DNA from: Nocardia sputorum
GTDB taxonomy: Bacteria > Actinomycetota > Actinomycetes > Mycobacteriales > Mycobacteriaceae
Assembly (NCBI RefSeq): GCF_027924405.1
Contig: NZ_AP026978.1
Location: forward strand, 744,001 to 808,000
Length of the DNA: 64,000 nucleotides
Direction of reading: 5' to 3'
Positions 7,645 to 17,808 of this stretch are shown here, piece after piece. The position numbers and the translations under genes were made by a program. The stretch's first letter is position 1. Every line of letters starts with the position of its first letter. Under the pieces are notes generated by a model. The model worked only from the letters and a program-made list of their open reading frames with translations, was not told where the DNA came from and made no database searches.

Positions 7645-9162
7645 ATGGTTTTGAATCGACGGCAACTGCTGCGGTCGAGCCTCGGGGCGGGAGCGGTGCT
7701 GCTGGCAGCCGCTTGTTCCGACGGCGGCGACACGTCCGGACCGGCACGGCGTGGCGGCACGCTGCGGGTCGGCGCGCTCGGCACCGCGGCTCGCATCGAA
7801 CGCGACCCGCACGCCAACCTCAGCAACGACAGCGACTTCCTGATCACGTCCCTGGTCTACGACGCGCTCACGGTGCCGGGTGGAAATCCGAATGTCGTGC
7901 CGCGCCTGGCAACCCGCTGGGAGCCGGATGCCGATCGACGGCGCTGGAGCTTCACCCTGGTCGAGAACGCGACCTTCCATGACGGCTCACCGGTGACGTC
8001 CGAGGACGTCGTATGGTCGCTGCGCAGGCTGCGCACGATCGGCGGCGCGTCGAAGATGCCGGTGGCCGTGGAGGACATCACCGCCGACGGGCCGAACCGG
8101 GTGATCCTGGCCGTGCCCGAGCCGAATACCCAGCTGCCGCTGCTGGTCCGGTTGATGACGTTCACCGCCAAGAAGGACACCACCGACTTCACCGGCGCGG
8201 TCGGCAGCGGACCGTTCCGGTTGGAGTCCTACCAGGGCGGCAACGCCCGGCTGGTGCGCAACGAGCGGTGGCACGGCGGGCCGCCGCCGCTGGACGCCAT
8301 CGAGGTCACCATGTTCGAGAGCGTGACCGCGCTGGGCAACGCGGTACTCGGCGGGCAGATCGACCTGGCTTCGAACGTCGGAGCCATCGCGGGCCGCACC
8401 GCCGAGGGACGCGGCGACCTGACGGTCGTGCGCCGTCCGAACGACACGGTGGTCGGCGTCGCCATGCGCACCTCCGACGGGCCGTTCGCCGACGCGCGGG
8501 TGCGCACCGCCCTCCGGCTCGGCGTCGACCGCAAAGCCCTCGTCAACCAAGTGCATTCCGGATACGGAACGATCGCCAACGACATCCTCGGCACCGGCGA
8601 TCCGCTCTACGACACCTCCCTCGCCCAGCGCACCCGCGACGTGGACCGCGCGAAGGCGCTGCTGCGCGAGGCGAATTTCGACACCGGACGCGGCTACCCG
8701 TTCGTCACCAAGGCCGAGGCGCCCGGCGAGGTCGAATCGGCCAAGGTGATCGCCACCCAGCTCGCCGAGATCGGCATCCGGCTGGAGGTCGTCACCCAGG
8801 AGCCGAACGCCTTCTACGACCAGACGTGGCTGAAGGCGCCGCTGTACACGATCTCGTGGGGCACCAACGATTCCACGCTGTTCTTCGCGAGCAAATTGCT
8901 GTCGAGCGGTTCGAACCGCAACGAGACCGGCTTCAAGGACGCGGCGTTCGACGCGGCCACGGCCAAGGCGCTCGCCGCGCACAGCGACGACGAATACCGG
9001 CAGGCCGCGCGGGAATTGCAACGCATCCAGTACGAACGCGGCGGATACCTGGTGTGGGGCATGGCCGACGGCATCGACATCGCCGCCGCCCGGGTGCGTG
9101 ACCTGCCCACGCTCGGCGGGTTCGCCCGGGTTCAGCTGGAGAAGGCCTGGCTGGCCGGGTGA
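7645..9162 (+). CDS. Peptide/nickel-type ABC transporter solute-binding lipoprotein
   Basis: 505 residues from the ATG of MVLNRRQLLRSS, which follows AAGAGGGG. The N terminus has a twin-arginine-like RR followed by a hydrophobic stretch and the lipobox LAAAC, so the mature protein should be anchored at C24. The rest is a family 5 (DppA/OppA/NikA) binding protein: GGTLRVGALG at the mature start, LATRWEPDADRRRWSFTL, FHDGSPVTSEDVVWSLRRL and GIRLEVVTQEPNAFYD. This family binds oligopeptides, nickel or chelated metals. The iron box upstream and the adjacent chelator-like biosynthesis genes suggest it captures the metal-loaded product. Its stop overlaps the next gene by GTGA. Confidence 0.9.
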   Translation: MVLNRRQLLRSSLGAGAVLLAAACSDGGDTSGPARRGGTLRVGALGTAARIERDPHANLSNDSDFLITSLVYDALTVPGGNPNVVPRLATRWEPDADRRRWSFTLVENATFHDGSPVTSEDVVWSLRRLRTIGGASKMPVAVEDITADGPNRVILAVPEPNTQLPLLVRLMTFTAKKDTTDFTGAVGSGPFRLESYQGGNARLVRNERWHGGPPPLDAIEVTMFESVTALGNAVLGGQIDLASNVGAIAGRTAEGRGDLTVVRRPNDTVVGVAMRTSDGPFADARVRTALRLGVDRKALVNQVHSGYGTIANDILGTGDPLYDTSLAQRTRDVDRAKALLREANFDTGRGYPFVTKAEAPGEVESAKVIATQLAEIGIRLEVVTQEPNAFYDQTWLKAPLYTISWGTNDSTLFFASKLLSSGSNRNETGFKDAAFDAATAKALAAHSDDEYRQAARELQRIQYERGGYLVWGMADGIDIAAARVRDLPTLGGFARVQLEKAWLAG

Positions 9163-10088
9163 TCTCGTTCGCGCGACTCCTGCTGCGGCGCGTCATCCTG
9201 CTGGTGACGCTGCTGGCCTGTGTCTTCGTCGCCGTGGACCTGCTGCCGGGCAGCACCGCCCACGCGGTCCTCGGCCGGGAGGCCGCGCCGGAGCAGATCG
9301 CGGCCAAAGAGCGCGAACTCGGCCTGGACCGGCCGCTGGCGGTGCGATTCTGGCAGTGGATATCGGGCGTCGCCACCGGCGATTTCGGGCGCACCGCGCG
9401 CGGACGGCCGGTCAACGACCTGCTGGTCGAGAAGTTCCCGCCGACGCTGCTGCTCGGTGGGCTCGCCCTGGCAGTGACGGTGCTGGCGTCGCTCGCGCTC
9501 GGAGCGTGGTGGGCCACGCGTCCGGGCAGCGTTGCCGCGCGCGTGTTGCAGCCGACGACGACCACCGCGGTGGCCGTTCCGGAGTTCGTGATCGCCACCG
9601 TGCTGATCCTGGTGTTCGCATTGGCGCTGGGCTGGTTGCCCGCGGTCACCATCACCGGCCGCTCGGGGATGCCCGCCGGACCGGAGATGCTGGTGCTGCC
9701 GGTGTTCGCGCTCGCGTTGCCCCAGATCGGGTGGAACACCAGGGTGGTGCGCGCGGCCCTGTCCGACGCCGCGCTCGCTCCTCATGTGGAAAGCGCTGTG
9801 CTCGACGGTCTTTCGAGCCGCACGGTGCTGGTGCGGCATGTGCTGCCGTTCGCGTTGCCGACGATCGTCGCCAGCTTCGCCACCACGGTCGGGATGTTGC
9901 TCGGCGGGGCACTGGTGGTGGAGACGGTCTTCAACTATCCGGGTCTCGGTGCGGTCCTGGCCGGTTCGGTGGCCGATCGCGACACCTCGGTGGTCGCCGC
10001 GGTCGTCGCGCTGTCCGGGGTGGTCATCATGGTCGTGCTCGCGGTCGCCGACGGTATCCGCACCTGGTCGCTGCGGGGGCGCCGATGA
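9159..10088 (+). CDS. DppB-type ABC transporter permease
   Basis: 309 residues with the DppB-family opening (short cytosolic start, first membrane helix, then the LGREAAPEQIAAKERELGLD periplasmic segment) and six predicted membrane helices with the EAA coupling loop near SDAALAPHVESAVLDGLSSR. It begins at a GTG inside the stop of the binding protein gene and ends in an ATGA overlap with the next permease, so translation is coupled. It forms one half of the importer's membrane channel. Confidence 0.92.
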   Translation: MISFARLLLRRVILLVTLLACVFVAVDLLPGSTAHAVLGREAAPEQIAAKERELGLDRPLAVRFWQWISGVATGDFGRTARGRPVNDLLVEKFPPTLLLGGLALAVTVLASLALGAWWATRPGSVAARVLQPTTTTAVAVPEFVIATVLILVFALALGWLPAVTITGRSGMPAGPEMLVLPVFALALPQIGWNTRVVRAALSDAALAPHVESAVLDGLSSRTVLVRHVLPFALPTIVASFATTVGMLLGGALVVETVFNYPGLGAVLAGSVADRDTSVVAAVVALSGVVIMVVLAVADGIRTWSLRGRR

Positions 10089-10903
10089 ACACTTCCACGA
10101 AGATCGGGAGCCGGGCGCGTCGGCTCGGACGGCTGACGGTCGTGCCCGCCCTGCTGGTCACGCTGCTGGCTGCGGCGGGGCCGACGCTGGCTCCGCATCC
10201 GGCGGAGGAGGCGATCGGCATCCCGTTCGGCGCTCCCGGAGCGGGCGCGCCGCTGGGCACCGATCGGCTCGGCCGCGACGTGCTCAGTCACCTGCTCTAC
10301 GGCGGGTGGGGATTGCTGCTGGTGGCCGCGATCATCGCGGTGCTGGTGACCGGGTTGTCGTGTGTCCTCGGCGCGGTCGCGGCACTGCGCCCACGGATCG
10401 GCGAGTGGATCGAACTGGGCACCGATCTGTTCATCCTGCTGCCCGCGGTGCTGGGGATCCTGCTCGTGCTGACCTCGTGGCCGGACGGGGGCACCGCGGG
10501 ACTGATCGTGCTGGCGTTGCTGTTCGGCGTCCCATATTGCGCGCGCATCTTCACCGCCGCCGCCGCCGGTGTCGCGGCATCCGGATATGTCGAGAGCGCG
10601 CGAGCCGCGGGTGAGTCGCTCGGACATCTCGTGTTCCGTGAGGTGATCCCGAATCTGCGGGCGGTGTCGACGACGCAGCTCGGCCTGCGTTTCGTGGCCG
10701 GGGTCTACCTCGTGAGCACGGCGTCGTTCCTGCAACTGCCGACGACGCTGGGCGCGAGCAACTGGGCGGTCATGGTGCGCGAGAACGCCTCCGGCATGCT
10801 GCTCAATCCCTGGGCGGTGCTGGCTCCGAGCCTCGCGATCGCGGTCGTCGCGGTGAGCGTGAATCTAGCGGTGTCGGCGTTCGGGCGAGGGGAGCGGGAA
10901 TGA
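10085..10903 (+). CDS. DppC-type ABC transporter permease
   Basis: 272 residues starting at ATG 10085 (MNTSTKIGSRARR), overlapping the previous stop by four bases; the frame is open upstream but the coupling and the DppC-like N terminus fix the start. The segment LGTDRLGRDVLSHLLYGG is a DppC/OppC hallmark, and the EAA loop lies around YVESARAAGESLGHLVFREV. It is the second channel subunit and itself overlaps the ATPase gene by four bases. Confidence 0.92.
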   Translation: MNTSTKIGSRARRLGRLTVVPALLVTLLAAAGPTLAPHPAEEAIGIPFGAPGAGAPLGTDRLGRDVLSHLLYGGWGLLLVAAIIAVLVTGLSCVLGAVAALRPRIGEWIELGTDLFILLPAVLGILLVLTSWPDGGTAGLIVLALLFGVPYCARIFTAAAAGVAASGYVESARAAGESLGHLVFREVIPNLRAVSTTQLGLRFVAGVYLVSTASFLQLPTTLGASNWAVMVRENASGMLLNPWAVLAPSLAIAVVAVSVNLAVSAFGRGERE

Positions 10904-12894
10904 ACGCGCACGTCGTCGAACACGAAAGCCGGACGGGTGCGGCGCACGGCGTCCGGCACGACCTCGTCGCGGTCGCGGGCCTGACCGTGCTGGGCCCGGA
11001 CGGGCGGGAATTGGCCGGGCCGGCGACATTCCGGATTCCGGCGGGCACGGTCACGGCCCTCACCGGTCCGTCCGGGTCGGGCAAGACCACGGTGATGCGC
11101 GCCCTGCTCGGGCAACTGCCGTCGGCCACGGCGCGCGCGACGGGTTCGGTGTCGGTCGCCGGACACGACGTGTTCGCGCTCGATCGTGCGGCGCTGCATC
11201 GCTTCCGGCGTCGGCACATCGCCTACGTCGGGCAGGACCCGGGTTCGGCGCTGAACCCGCTGCTGCGCGTGCGCGCCCTGCTGCGCGAGGTCGCGCCGCG
11301 GGCGCCCGAGTCCACCCTGACCGACACGCTCGCGCTGGTCGGCCTGTCGCCGGACTATCTGCGCCGCCGCCCCGGTGAATTGTCCGGCGGCCAGCAGCGC
11401 CGCGTCGCCCTCGCCAGGGCGCTGATCCGCCGGACCGGCGTGCTGGTGCTCGACGAGCCGCTCGCCGGGCTGCACGGCGCGCTGCGCACCGACATCGCCG
11501 GGCAGCTCGCGGCACTGGCCCGCGAGCGGTCGGCGGCGATCCTGCTGTCCGGGCACGACACGGCTCTCGTGCACTCGATCGCCGACGACATCGTCGAACT
11601 CGGCGCGATCCTCCCTGCGTCCATCCATCCGGTTCGGGTGAGTGGTTCGCCGGGGAAGTCGTCGGTTGAGCCGGAGCATCCGGTTCGAGCGAATGGTTTG
11701 CCGGGGAAGCGGTCGGCTGAGTCGGAGCATCCGGTTCGGATGAGTGGTTCGCCGGGGAAGTCGTCGGGTGTGGCGGCTGAGCAGGAGCGTTCGGTTCAGG
11801 TGAGCGGTTTGCCGGGGAGGTCGTCGGGTGTGGCGGGGGCCGAGTCGGAGCATGCGGTTCGGGTGGACGGTTCGCTGGGGCAATCGTCCGGTGCGGCGGC
11901 GGAGCCCCGGTATCAGGTTCAGGGAAACGGTTCGCCGGAGAGAACGTTCGGTGCGTCTGCTGAGCCGGGAACGCGCCCGTTGTCCGCCACGTCTGCCGAT
12001 CCAGCCGCGAGCCGGACGATCGCCGATGTCCCGACAGCCGGTGAACCCGCCGAGCCCGTGGCGGCAGCGAGCGGTGCCAGACAGTCGCGCCCTGACTTCG
12101 ATCGGGCGCGAAACGGCTCGGCAGGCAGCCTTCCGGCCGCCGACGACCGGCCGCAAGGCGATGTCGTGCTGCGGGCTGCGGGAATCAGCGCCTCGATCGA
12201 CGGACACCGGGTGCTCACCGATATCGATCTCGCGCTCGCGGCGGGTTCCGCGCTCGCGGTGGTCGGCGCGTCGGGCGCGGGCAAGACCACCTTGGCGCGC
12301 GTCATCGCGGGGTTGCATGCTTCGGCGACCGGAGCGCTCGAACTGGGCGGGACCCCGATCACCGTGGGCGCGAACCGGCGAATCCGCTATGGCGCGGGCG
12401 GCATTCAGCTGGTCACCCAGAATCCGAGGTCCGCACTCAACCCTCGCCGCACCGTGGCGCAGACGCTCGGCCGCCCGCTGCGGCGGATCGGGCGTGTCGC
12501 GCGCCGGGACCTCGCGCGGCGGATCACCGAACTTCTCGCCGCTGTCGAGCTGTCCGCCGACCTGGCGGCCCGCTACCCGCACGAGCTGTCCGGCGGACAA
12601 CGCCAGCGCGTGGCCTTGGCCCGCGCCCTCGCCGCCGAACCCGCCGTGCTTCTGTGCGACGAGATCACCTCGGCACTGGACCACCACACGGCGGCGGCGA
12701 TCATGGCGCTGCTGGACCGGATTCGCACCGAACGCGGCACCGCCCTGCTGATCATCACCCACGACATGGCCCTGGTGGCCGAATACTGCCCCACGCTGCT
12801 CGTTCTCGATCAGGGTCGCATCGTCGAAACAGGCGACACCGAAACGGTTCTCGCCGCGCCGACGCACAACGCGACCAGCGAACTGCTCGTCTGA
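10900..12894 (+). CDS. Fused double ATPase of the peptide/metallophore ABC importer, with repeat-rich linker
   Basis: 664 residues carrying both nucleotide-binding domains that DppD and DppF usually supply separately. Domain 1: Walker A GPSGSGKTT at 56-64, signature LSGGQQRRVALARAL, Walker B LVLDEPLAG, and a switch histidine in SGHDTALV. Domain 2 (from about residue 421): Walker A GASGAGKTT near 455, Q-loop VTQNPRSALNPR, signature LSGGQRQRVALARAL, Walker B LLCDEITSALD, and ITHDMAL. Both sites look catalytically complete. Between them lie about 185 residues of low-complexity linker with six tandem repeats (listed separately), far longer than a usual fusion linker. It energises import by the two permeases and is the last gene of the operon. 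Confidence 0.9.
   Translation: MNAHVVEHESRTGAAHGVRHDLVAVAGLTVLGPDGRELAGPATFRIPAGTVTALTGPSGSGKTTVMRALLGQLPSATARATGSVSVAGHDVFALDRAALHRFRRRHIAYVGQDPGSALNPLLRVRALLREVAPRAPESTLTDTLALVGLSPDYLRRRPGELSGGQQRRVALARALIRRTGVLVLDEPLAGLHGALRTDIAGQLAALARERSAAILLSGHDTALVHSIADDIVELGAILPASIHPVRVSGSPGKSSVEPEHPVRANGLPGKRSAESEHPVRMSGSPGKSSGVAAEQERSVQVSGLPGRSSGVAGAESEHAVRVDGSLGQSSGAAAEPRYQVQGNGSPERTFGASAEPGTRPLSATSADPAASRTIADVPTAGEPAEPVAAASGARQSRPDFDRARNGSAGSLPAADDRPQGDVVLRAAGISASIDGHRVLTDIDLALAAGSALAVVGASGAGKTTLARVIAGLHASATGALELGGTPITVGANRRIRYGAGGIQLVTQNPRSALNPRRTVAQTLGRPLRRIGRVARRDLARRITELLAAVELSADLAARYPHELSGGQRQRVALARALAAEPAVLLCDEITSALDHHTAAAIMALLDRIRTERGTALLIITHDMALVAEYCPTLLVLDQGRIVETGDTETVLAAPTHNATSELLV
11626..11968 (+). 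repeat. In-frame tandem repeats encoding the ATPase linker
   Basis: Six degenerate copies start at 11626, 11677, 11728, 11788, 11851 and 11911, so the periods are 51, 51, 60, 63 and 60 bases, always a multiple of three. The repeated protein unit is roughly EHPVRVSGSPGKSSG followed by a variable acidic spacer. Codon use is looser (GGT, TCG, GTG, GGG) than in the flanking ATPase domains, as expected for slippage-expanded sequence. It is within the coding frame and preserves it. Confidence 0.88.
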
Positions 12895-12979
12895 ACCCCG
12901 AATGGCGCGGAGCCATGAGCGCATCCGACACGCAGTGGCTTTCGTCACCGGCTCGCCGCGGCTGCGCGCCGTCATCTGG

Positions 12980-13708
12980 ATGATGGAAGGGGTGTTGCGA
13001 AAGACCGGCGTCTCGGCCGCAGTCGTGGTGCTCCTCGGGCTCGCCGGTTGCGGAGTCGACCGCACCCCGATCCCGGAGGGCATTCCGCCCGGGCCGGGCA
13101 CTCCGCTGCCCGTGATCGACCTGGACGCTCCCGGCCGCACGGCCGTCCAACTGCGCGGCTGGGCCGACGAGCAGGCCGACGGGCTCGGCATCCCGTCGAT
13201 CGCGCTGGAGGCGTACGGCTACGCGGCGGCCGTGATGACCAGGGCGCGTCCCGACTGCGGCGTCGCGTGGACGACGCTCGCGGGCATCGCGAGCGTGGAG
13301 AGCAAGCACGGCACCCACCGCGGGGCGAAGCTGGATGCGGACGGCTCGGTCCGTCCGCCGATCATCGGCGTCCCGCTGGACGGCTCGCCCGGCGTCGCGC
13401 TGGTGCAGGACACCGACGACGGCGCGCTCGACGGCGATCCGGTGCACGACCGCGCCGTCGGCCCGCTGCAGTTCATTCCGGAGACCTGGAAGCGCTGGGG
13501 CGTCGACGCCAACGGCGACGGCGCCGCCGATCCGCAGAACATCGACGACGCCGCGCTCACCGCCGCCAGATACCTGTGCGCCAGCGGCGGTGACCTCACT
13601 TCCGAGCACGGCTGGCAGCGGGCGTTGCTCACCTACAACCAGTCGCACGCCTACCTGCTGACGGTGCGTGATCGGGCCGCCAGCTACAGCATCGGCCGCC
13701 GGGTGTGA
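12980..13708 (+). CDS. lpqU: Lytic transglycosylase-like lipoprotein (LpqU family)
   Basis: About 242 residues beginning around MMEGVLRKTG, with a hydrophobic segment and lipobox LGLAGC, so it is exported and membrane-anchored. The remainder is an SLT-type fold: the probable catalytic glutamate is in IASVESKHGTHRG, and AVGPLQFIPETWKRWGVDANGDG and NIDDAALTAARYLC are typical of the actinobacterial LpqU group. These enzymes cleave the MurNAc-GlcNAc bond in peptidoglycan. The gene lies directly upstream of eno, as in M. tuberculosis. The exact start is uncertain: the frame is open back to 12902 and GTG/TTG codons just downstream follow a GAAGGGG site. Confidence 0.85.
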   Translation: MMEGVLRKTGVSAAVVVLLGLAGCGVDRTPIPEGIPPGPGTPLPVIDLDAPGRTAVQLRGWADEQADGLGIPSIALEAYGYAAAVMTRARPDCGVAWTTLAGIASVESKHGTHRGAKLDADGSVRPPIIGVPLDGSPGVALVQDTDDGALDGDPVHDRAVGPLQFIPETWKRWGVDANGDGAADPQNIDDAALTAARYLCASGGDLTSEHGWQRALLTYNQSHAYLLTVRDRAASYSIGRRV

Positions 13709-15109
<1,401 letters not shown>

Positions 15110-15181
15110 CCTGCGGTGCCCGGCGGGGGTGGTGTGCCCGACCCACGCAGGGCGCCGGCGAAGTAGAGACCGAGGCGTGAG

Positions 15182-15787
15182 ATGACGGAGCGACGTGCGC
15201 GTGGGACCAGTCCGGCCGGACGCGGGGACCGCCGCACGTCGCGTGCCGCCGGATCACGCCCGGCCGATGCCGCGGCCAAACGCGGCCGCAGGCGATCGGA
15301 GACCGCGGAGAAACCGAAGCCGCGCACGATCGCGTCCCGTTCGGCAGGCGACAAGCACGACCACACCTTCCTCGGTCTCTCCACCGGCAAGGCGGTGATC
15401 CTCGCGATGGTGGTGTGCGGGCTCGCGCTCACCCTCGCCGTGCCCATGCGCACGTACTTCACCCAGCGCGCGGAGGCGGCGCAACTGGCGCAGCAGCGCG
15501 CGGAACTCGAGGCGGATCTCGCCCGGTTACGGGATCGTCGCGCGCAGCAACAGGATCCGGCCTACATCCGTACCGAGGCGCGGGACCGCCTGCGCCTGGT
15601 GATGCCCGGCGAGACGCCGTACATCGTGCAGGTGCCCGGCATCGAGGCCCCCGCGCCGCCGCCCGCGCCCACCAGAGCCAGAGAACCCGATCCCTGGTAC
15701 ACCGAAGTGTGGCGCAGCATCGCCGAGCCGCAGCCCACGCCCGCGGCCGCCGCGCCACTACCGCAAGCACCGGAAGGACTTAGGTGA
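15182..15787 (+). CDS. FtsB/DivIC-family septum formation initiator
   Basis: 201 residues: a basic, disordered N terminus of about 65 residues, one membrane helix (AVILAMVVCGLALTLAVPM), then an extracytoplasmic coiled coil (AQLAQQRAELEADLARLRDRR) and the DivIC signature DPAYIRTEARDRLRLVMPGET, ending in a proline-rich tail. Such proteins form the FtsQ-FtsL-FtsB divisome bridge. Position after eno matches M. tuberculosis Rv1024. It overlaps the next gene by four bases. Confidence 0.92.
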   Translation: MTERRARGTSPAGRGDRRTSRAAGSRPADAAAKRGRRRSETAEKPKPRTIASRSAGDKHDHTFLGLSTGKAVILAMVVCGLALTLAVPMRTYFTQRAEAAQLAQQRAELEADLARLRDRRAQQQDPAYIRTEARDRLRLVMPGETPYIVQVPGIEAPAPPPAPTRAREPDPWYTEVWRSIAEPQPTPAAAAPLPQAPEGLR

Positions 15788-16320
15788 CCGCACCCACCGA
15801 CCAGGATCTCGCGATCATCGCCGAGCAGCTGGGCCGCGCGCCGCGCGGCGTGCTCGCCATCGCCTACCGCACCCCGGACGGGATCCCGGCCGTTGTGAAG
15901 ACCGCGCCCCGGCTGCCGGACGGCACCCCCTTCCCGACGCTCTACTACCTCACCGATCCCCGGCTCACCGCGGAGGCGAGCAGACAGGAATCGGCCGGTG
16001 TGATGCGGGAGATGACGGAGCGGCTCGCCGCCGACCAGGAGCTGGCCGCCGCCTATCGCGCCGCGCACGAGAGCTATCTGGCCGAACGCGACGAAATCGA
16101 ATCGCTCGGTACCGATTTCACCGGCGGCGGGATGCCCGAACGCGTCAAGTGCCTGCACGTCCTGATCGCCCACGCCTTGGCCAAGGGGCCGGGCGTGAAT
16201 CCGCTCGGTGACGAGGCCGTGGCGCTGGCCGCCGAGCACGGCCTGCGCGGCACCGCGATTCCGGCCGACTGGCCCGCGCATCCGACCGCCCGCGAGAATC
16301 TGGAGCACAGCGATGAGTGA
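15784..16320 (+). CDS. DUF501-family protein
   Basis: 178 residues starting at GTG 15784, overlapping the FtsB-like stop. The sequence QLGRAPRGVLAIAYRTPDG, PFPTLYYLTDPRL, and ERVKCLHVLIAHALAKGPGVNPLGDE with conserved cysteine and histidines are typical of DUF501, an uncharacterised family always found between ftsB and ppx in actinobacteria. No membrane segment or catalytic motif I can name. It overlaps ppx by eight bases, so it is co-translated with it. Confidence 0.93.
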   Translation: MTAPTDQDLAIIAEQLGRAPRGVLAIAYRTPDGIPAVVKTAPRLPDGTPFPTLYYLTDPRLTAEASRQESAGVMREMTERLAADQELAAAYRAAHESYLAERDEIESLGTDFTGGGMPERVKCLHVLIAHALAKGPGVNPLGDEAVALAAEHGLRGTAIPADWPAHPTARENLEHSDE

Positions 16321-17260
16321 CCGGGTAGCCGCCGTGGACTGCGGCACGAACTCCATCCGACTGTTGATCGCCGACGTGCTCGGCGACGGACGCTTGGCCG
16401 ACGTGCACCGGGAGATGCGCATCGTCCGCCTTGGCCAAGGGGTCGACGCGACCGGCTCGCTGGCGCCGGAGGCGATCGAGCGCACCCGCGCCGCCCTGGC
16501 CGACTACGCCGCGCTGATGCGCGAGGCGGGGGTCGGACGGGTGCGGATGGTGGCCACGTCCGCCACCCGGGACGCCGCCAATCGGGAGGACTTCTTCGCC
16601 ATGGCGCGGGCCGAACTCGGCACCGTGGTCGCGGGCGCGGAAGCCGAGGTGATCACCGGCGACGAGGAGGCGCGCCTGTCGTTCGCCGGCGCGATCGGGG
16701 AGTTGTCCAGCGCGTCAGGGCCTTTCGTCGTGGTAGACCTGGGCGGCGGTTCCACCGAGCTGGTGTTCGGCGACAGCGCGGGAGTGCGGGCCGCGTTCTC
16801 CGCCGACATCGGTTGCGTCCGCATCACCGAGCGGTGCCTGGCGGGTAACCCGCCGACGGCGGAGGAGATCGCCGCCGCCCGCGCCTTCGCCACCGAGCGG
16901 TTGACCGAGGCGTTCACGCACGTTCCCGTGCAGGGCGCGCACACCTGGGTCGGCGTGGCGGGCACGATGACCACCCTGGCCGCGGTCGCGCTCGATCTGC
17001 CGGAATACGACTCCGAAAGGGTGCACCTCACCCGCTTGACCCTGGATCAGGTTCACCAGGTCTGCGACCGCCTGATCGCCATGGACCACGATCAGCGCGC
17101 CGCGCTCGGGCCGATGCATCCCGGCCGGGTCGATGTGATCGGCGGCGGCGCGGTCATCACCGAGGTGCTCGCCGAGGAACTGTCCCGGCGCGCGGGCATC
17201 GCCGAACTTGTCGTCAGCGAGCACGACATCCTCGACGGCATCGCCTTGTCGATCGCCTGA
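16313..17260 (+). CDS. Ppx/GppA exopolyphosphatase-family phosphatase
   Basis: 315 residues from ATG 16313 (MSDRVAAVDCGTNSIRLL), the start that gives the conserved N-terminal phosphate loop; the frame is open farther upstream inside DUF501. It has the ASKHA-fold motifs DCGTNSIRLLIAD, ATSATRDAANR, and VDLGGGSTELVFG. The family hydrolyses polyphosphate or pppGpp. The short single-domain form corresponds to mycobacterial PPX2 (Rv1026). The length and neighbours fit; which substrate it prefers is not visible. Confidence 0.93.
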   Translation: MSDRVAAVDCGTNSIRLLIADVLGDGRLADVHREMRIVRLGQGVDATGSLAPEAIERTRAALADYAALMREAGVGRVRMVATSATRDAANREDFFAMARAELGTVVAGAEAEVITGDEEARLSFAGAIGELSSASGPFVVVDLGGGSTELVFGDSAGVRAAFSADIGCVRITERCLAGNPPTAEEIAAARAFATERLTEAFTHVPVQGAHTWVGVAGTMTTLAAVALDLPEYDSERVHLTRLTLDQVHQVCDRLIAMDHDQRAALGPMHPGRVDVIGGGAVITEVLAEELSRRAGIAELVVSEHDILDGIALSIA

Positions 17261-17283
17261 TTCCGCTCGGCCCGCGCGTCCGG

Positions 17284-17808
17284 TCAGGTCTGCAGCGGGT
17301 GTCCGTCGAGTTTCACCTCGGCGTGCGTCTCGGTTGTTCCGGCCCGAACTCCCAGTTCGGTGCGACTGCGGCGGGATTTGCCGACCGCGATGTCGGCGAG
17401 CCGGGAGAGCGACTCCATGTTCCGCGGCACCAACAGGAGCTCTTGCAGCACATTGGGCACCATTCTCCCCAGCCCGCGTTCGGCGTGCTCGTACATCCGG
17501 ATCTGGGTTTCGCCGGGCACGGTCTCGACGAGTTCCAGACGGATCCACGCGGCGCCGATCGGCGAGAGCTTGGCTTCCAGTTCGAGCATGTGCGGCGGAT
17601 CCACCGACACGACCTTGGTGGTGTCGTTCACGGTGAGGGGCCACACGCCTGCGCTGTAGTGCAGCTGGGCGCCGACGCCGGGCCACTCGTCGTCGACGTC
17701 GCGGATGTGGGTGGCGCCGACCACCCAGGCGCAGAACAGCCATCCGTCGGCCAGGACGGCGAAGACGTCTTCCGGTGTCGTCGGCACGGTGATTTCCACG
17801 TGGACCAT
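17284..17808 (-). CDS. SRPBCC (START-like) family protein
   Basis: 174 residues starting MVHVEITVPTTPEDVFAVLADG, the usual beginning of polyketide cyclase/START-like folds with a large hydrophobic pocket; PPHMLELEAKLSPIGAAWIRLEL and ETQIRMYEHAERG follow the family strand pattern. The ligand is unknown. The frame is open upstream but the family normally begins at this point; the ribosome site is weak. It converges with ppx, 23 bases away. Confidence 0.82.
   Translation of the reverse strand: MVHVEITVPTTPEDVFAVLADGWLFCAWVVGATHIRDVDDEWPGVGAQLHYSAGVWPLTVNDTTKVVSVDPPHMLELEAKLSPIGAAWIRLELVETVPGETQIRMYEHAERGLGRMVPNVLQELLLVPRNMESLSRLADIAVGKSRRSRTELGVRAGTTETHAEVKLDGHPLQT

Noticed and set aside
11626..11968. 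CRISPR array
   Set aside because: Repeats are degenerate, in frame and directly abutting, with no unique spacers of constant length and no cas genes.
10705..13191. An 828-codon open frame on the minus strand across the ATPase gene
   Set aside because: It is antisense to a clear ABC ATPase and transglycosylase; its Arg/Pro/Leu-rich repeats are the reverse complement of the linker repeats.
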